DNA of 64,000 nt from contig JAOZHR010000026.1 in the NCBI GenBank assembly GCA_026014805.1, forward strand, positions 48,115-112,114. Direction: 5' to 3'. How positions within the stretch are numbered: the first letter of the stretch is position 1; each line of letters begins with the position of its first letter. The notes beneath the pieces are model-generated. The model saw only the letters and a list, made by a program, of their open reading frames with translations, was not told the DNA's origin and did not search any database. A program made the translations under genes and the position numbers. The DNA comes from Candidatus Bathyarchaeota archaeon (GTDB lineage Archaea; Thermoproteota; Bathyarchaeia; Bathyarchaeales; SOJC01). This document shows positions 61,701 through 64,000 of this stretch, piece by piece.

Positions 61701-64000
61701 CATCACCGAAATCCCAGAAATAACTAACAATAACACCATCCGGGTCATAACTATCCGACGCATTGAAGGTAATGGCCTCGCCAGTATACACTATTTCTGT
61801 TGATTCTGTAAACAATGCGACTGGTGACCTGTTTAAGATGGTTTTGCTTGCAGAGGCAGTGTTTATTGCTCCATTGTCATCAGTGACTGTTAACATGACT
61901 GTATAGTTGCCATTGTCGGCATAGCCATGTTCAACAACTATTCCGGTTGCGTTTGTGCCGTCTCCAAAATCCCAGAAGTAGCTAGTTATATAACCATCCG
62001 AGTCATAGCTGTTAGAAGCATTGAGGTAAATGGCTTCGCTAGTGTAGGCGGTTTCTGTAGACTCGGTGAATGACGCTACAGGTTTTTCATTCCAAAGAAT
62101 AGTCTTGGTAGCTGAAGTTGAGTCTGAAGCGTCATCATCATCCGAGACTGTTAGAGTAACAGTGTAGGTTCCGTTTATGGAATAAGCGTGCTCGACAACA
62201 ATGCCCGTGGCGTTGGTTCCATCACCGAAATCCCAGAAATAACTAACAATGAAACCATCAGAATCATAACTACCAGAAGCATTAAACATGATAGGTTGGC
62301 CTACATAAACGGTTTCAGCAGACTCTGCGAATGATGCCATTGGAGGCATGTTTAACACAGTCTTGGCCGAAGTTGTGTTCTCACTTACACCGTCATCATC
62401 AGTAACCGTTAATGTCACTGTGTAATCTCCGTCATCGATGTATGTATGTTCAACGGTCATGCTGGTTCCATTTGCTCCGTCACCGAAATCCCAGAAATAA
62501 CTAACAATAGTACCATCCGGGTCATAACTTGCTGAGGCATTGAAGTATATGGTCTCGCCGACGAGCACGCTTTCCGCGGACTCGGTGAAGGATGCCACAG
62601 GAGGCCTATTCAGGACGGTTTTGGTGGCTGACGTTGAGGCTGAAGCGCCGTCGTCGTCAGTCACGGTTAAGGTGACCGTATAAAGTCCATCTTCACTATA
62701 TGCATGTCCAACCGTGACGCCTGAGGCGTTAGTGCCATCGCCAAAGTCCCAGAAGTAACTAACAATAGTGCCGTCGGGGTCGTAGCTGTCGCTGGCGTCG
62801 AACGAGATAACCTCGTTGGTGTAGACTGTTTCTGCCGATTCGGTGAAAACGGCTACGGGGGGTCTATTCAAAACGTTTGTAGATCCTGTGGCTGTGGTAG
62901 TTGCTCCATCATCGTCAGTCACTACAAGGGTCACCATGTAGGTTCCATCACCTGTGTATGCGTGGTTAACTATAACGCCCGTGGCGTTGGTACCGTCGCC
63001 AAAGTCCCAGAAGTAACTAACAATAACCCCGTCAGGATCAGAGCTACCCGATGCGTCAAACTGAATGATCTCACCTGTATATACCACGGTTGCAGACTGA
63101 GTAAACGTAGCTACTGGGGGTCGGTTCAAAACTGTCTTAACCGAGGTAGCGATGGCAGTTGCTCCATCGTCATCTGTTATTATGAGAGTTACCGTGTAGG
63201 TTCCATTATCTGCGTAGGCGTGGCCTATAGTGACGCCTGAGGCGTTAGTGCCATCGCCAAAGTCCCAGAAAAAGCTAACAATAGTGCCGTCGGGGTCGTA
63301 GCTGTCGCTGGCGTCGAACGAGATGATTTCGCCTGTATTAACGGTTTCTGTGGACTCAGTAAAGACGGCGACAGGCGGCCTATTCAAAATAGTCTTAGTG
63401 GCTGACGTTGGAGTCGAAGCTCCGTCGTTGTCTGTAACAGTGAGCGTCACTGTATAGTTTCCGTCATCCATGTATGAATGAACTACAACTGTGCCGGTTA
63501 CGTTAGTGCCGTCGCCAAAGTCCCAGAAGTAACTAACGATGGAACCGTCAGGATCATAGCTTTGAGATGCGTTGAACGTGATAGTCTCGTTCGTGTAACC
63601 AGTTTCCGTAGACTCGGTGAAGACTGCTATAGGCGGTGTATTTAATACTATCTTGGTGGAGCTCGTTGATGATGTCGCTCCATCATCATCTGTGATGGTC
63701 AGCGTCACTGTGTAGTTTCCATCATCTGCGTATGAGTGATCTACTGTGACGCCGGTAGCATTGGTTCCATCTCCGAAATCCCAGAAGTAACTAACGGTAG
63801 TACCATCTGGGTCGTAGCTGTCTGAAGCATTAAAGTATATGGTTTCCCCAGTATAGACGGTTTCTGCAGACTCCGTGAAGGATGCTATTGGGGGTCTGTT
63901 CGAGACAGTCTTAGTTGAGGAAGCAGTAGCAGTAGCGCCATCGTCGTCGGTTACGGTTAGTGTAACAGTGTATGTTCCATTATCTGTGTATGCATGAGAC
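58768..64000 (-). CDS. Giant PKD-repeat / CARDB / dockerin surface protein (5' end outside window)
   Basis: The frame runs off the right edge. Sixteen or more PKD domains of about 86 aa (each with YFWDFGDGTNATG-like core and TVTLTVTDDDG) occupy 59750-64000. After them a CARDB-like domain starts at VAIVNVTSTTEVYKH and is interrupted after TLYASE by an about 150-residue beta domain ending in FRYMTDLGHLEEGWYINNVAINGF, which resembles the M6-peptidase-associated VEG/carbohydrate-binding module; the CARDB then resumes at LNAIQTLTVINLAP. Two dockerin-type calcium loops (DIDGDGDVDIFDVV and DLVEDGVINIYDVV) end it. Likely an extended surface stalk. Confidence 0.9.
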   Translation of the reverse strand, partial: SHAYTDNGTYTVTLTVTDDDGATATASSTKTVSNRPPIASFTESAETVYTGETIYFNASDSYDPDGTTVSYFWDFGDGTNATGVTVDHSYADDGNYTVTLTITDDDGATSSTSSTKIVLNTPPIAVFTESTETGYTNETITFNASQSYDPDGSIVSYFWDFGDGTNVTGTVVVHSYMDDGNYTVTLTVTDNDGASTPTSATKTILNRPPVAVFTESTETVNTGEIISFDASDSYDPDGTIVSFFWDFGDGTNASGVTIGHAYADNGTYTVTLIITDDDGATAIATSVKTVLNRPPVATFTQSATVVYTGEIIQFDASGSSDPDGVIVSYFWDFGDGTNATGVIVNHAYTGDGTYMVTLVVTDDDGATTTATGSTNVLNRPPVAVFTESAETVYTNEVISFDASDSYDPDGTIVSYFWDFGDGTNASGVTVGHAYSEDGLYTVTLTVTDDDGASASTSATKTVLNRPPVASFTESAESVLVGETIYFNASASYDPDGTIVSYFWDFGDGANGTSMTVEHTYIDDGDYTVTLTVTDDDGVSENTTSAKTVLNMPPMASFAESAETVYVGQPIMFNASGSYDSDGFIVSYFWDFGDGTNATGIVVEHAYSINGTYTVTLTVSDDDDASDSTSATKTILWNEKPVASFTESTETAYTSEAIYLNASNSYDSDGYITSYFWDFGDGTNATGIVVEHGYADNGNYTVMLTVTDDNGAINTASASKTILNRSPVALFTESTEIVYTGEAITFNASDSYDPDGVIVSYFWDFGDGTNATGVALSHSYTDNGTYTVTLTVTDDDDAYNSTSAIKTVLNSSPVAVFTESGETVYTSQSIMFNASGSYDSDGFIVSYFWDFGDGTNATGVIVGHVYSLNGTFTVTLNVTDNEGASDATTATKTILWNEPPVALFTESAETIYQGETITFNASSSYDLDGAIAGYFWDFGDGTNATDVAVEHTYLYDGNYTVTLNVTDDRGATYTVSATKTVLNRVPVVLFTESSTTVYTGEVITFNASESYDSDGFILSYLWDFGDGTNATDIVVTHVYDDDGQYTVTLTLVDNNGGTSSASAIKTILNRLPVAIFTTSSTTVYTGEVITFNASESYDPDGTIVSYFWDFGDGNTAYGVIVNHAYSYDRRYLVTLTITDDDVAQNTTTVRLMVLNRSPVANFVESTETSWVGVPIAFDASDSYDADGYIANYLWDFGDGTNATGVTVSHTYSINGTFAVVLTVTDDDGAFGSVQAAKTILENELPIASFIESAETVYTSETIIFNASNSYDSDGYIASYLWDFGDGANATGIVVEHGFVDNGNYTVTLTVTDDKGATNSATVVKTVLNRLPVPSFTESVETAYVGEIIDFNASASYDSDGYITGYFWDFGDGTNATGMVVEHAYLVNETFAVVLTVTDDDGAFGSVQAAKTILGGIPDVAIVNVTSTTEVYKHQVLNVSVIVANEGTEVETFNVTLYASEVHGWHLIEMDSNLVWYSNGKNSGDFLLVTSTSIPADSPMLTFETKYNIEHLYDFGFVQISTDEGATWASLENAYTTHEHQPDTDSSIIANLPGFTGTGEGWPEWMTMTFNLSDYAGETVLLGFRYMTDLGHLEEGWYINNVAINGFIISNQAFEQLNPPTLNAIQTLTVINLAPTEQTTLIFSWNTTSTLSGKYSISAIASTVKGETDTLDNVYVDGIVKVKMNPDIDGDGDVDIFDVVAVTGIYGCLEGEPCWDPRADLVEDGVINIYDVVIVASHYGETIEL
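59763..59838. repeat. 76-bp exact DNA repeat inside the PKD gene (copy 1)
   Basis: Identical over 76 bases to 60282-60357, 519 bases away in the same orientation and at the same place in the PKD unit. Other units differ at many silent sites, so this identity is recent duplication or gene conversion. Confidence 0.9.
60282..60357. repeat. 76-bp exact DNA repeat inside the PKD gene (copy 2)
   Basis: Second copy of 59763-59838. The flanking bases on both sides differ, so the tract has sharp edges, as expected for a conversion tract. Confidence 0.9.

Noticed and set aside
58768..64000. Regular repeats of about 258 bp considered as a CRISPR or satellite array
   Set aside because: They are in-frame PKD domains with protein-level conservation and no spacers.

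Overview
This window is 64 kb of an archaeal chromosome. The information-processing genes show this directly: transcription factor B, H/ACA protein Gar1, aIF2 beta, Rio1 kinase with a Dim2/Pno1-type KH protein, topoisomerase VI A and B, SRP19, ribosomal protein eS8, TrmY, a TIP49/RuvB-like ATPase and split, intron-containing tRNA genes. The mix of SMC-ScpA-ScpB, TIP49, DUF373, DUF424, DUF4443, frequent TTG starts and long PKD/dockerin surface proteins fits a mesophilic Bathyarchaeia-like (MCG) lineage. That placement is inference; no rRNA is present to prove it.

Layout. 1-2940 is the 3' part of a secreted Asp-box propeller/PKD/dockerin protein. 3.0-10.8 kb holds an NapH-like iron-sulfur protein, TIP49, ThiL, a tandem acetyltransferase, TrmY, a frameshifted C_GCAxxG-type gene, a flavodoxin and three tRNAs (Thr-CGT, Thr-TGT, Met-CAT with a variable-loop intron). 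11.0-17.4 kb is the smc-scpA-scpB operon followed by rps8e and, convergently, srp19. 17,669-20,585 is a mobile element that landed between the divergent srp19 and gar1 genes: 8-bp target duplications, 50-bp inverted repeats, an IS6-like transposase and four passenger genes, one a 57-aa ribbon-helix-helix protein facing a large palindrome. 20.6-23.7 kb carries gar1-tfb, a zinc-ribbon coiled-coil protein and a type III polyketide-synthase-like thiolase-fold enzyme. 23.9-28.1 kb has decayed genes around a MoaD/ThiS-like protein and the two-subunit glycine decarboxylase. 28.2-33.2 kb is the conserved translation/replication block aIF2 beta-DUF424-rio1-dim2-top6B-top6A. 33.2-42.8 kb holds hsp20 with its likely regulator and paired operators, two radical-SAM enzymes, a GNAT remnant, a CinA-like protein, a GPN GTPase, tRNA-Lys (D-arm intron) and tRNA-Asp. 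42.9-58.4 kb is mostly metabolic and membrane genes: M32 carboxypeptidase, ferredoxin, HDAC-like hydrolase, a Cys-less asparagine-synthetase homologue, PurB, cis-prenyltransferase, MTA phosphorylase, DUF373, acyl-CoA synthetase beta subunit and two coiled-coil proteins. 58,768 to the right edge is a giant PKD-repeat protein ending in a dockerin.

The strongest new observation is the cargo-carrying element at 17.7-20.6 kb. Its boundaries can be fixed to the base from the sequence, and its cargo includes unrecognised proteins and a self-contained regulatory region. The two non-canonical tRNA introns, a paired-palindrome operator with a partial second copy 6.7 kb away in front of a 41-aa membrane peptide, and at least five decayed genes are further points of interest. 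No rRNA operon, CRISPR array or prophage was seen.
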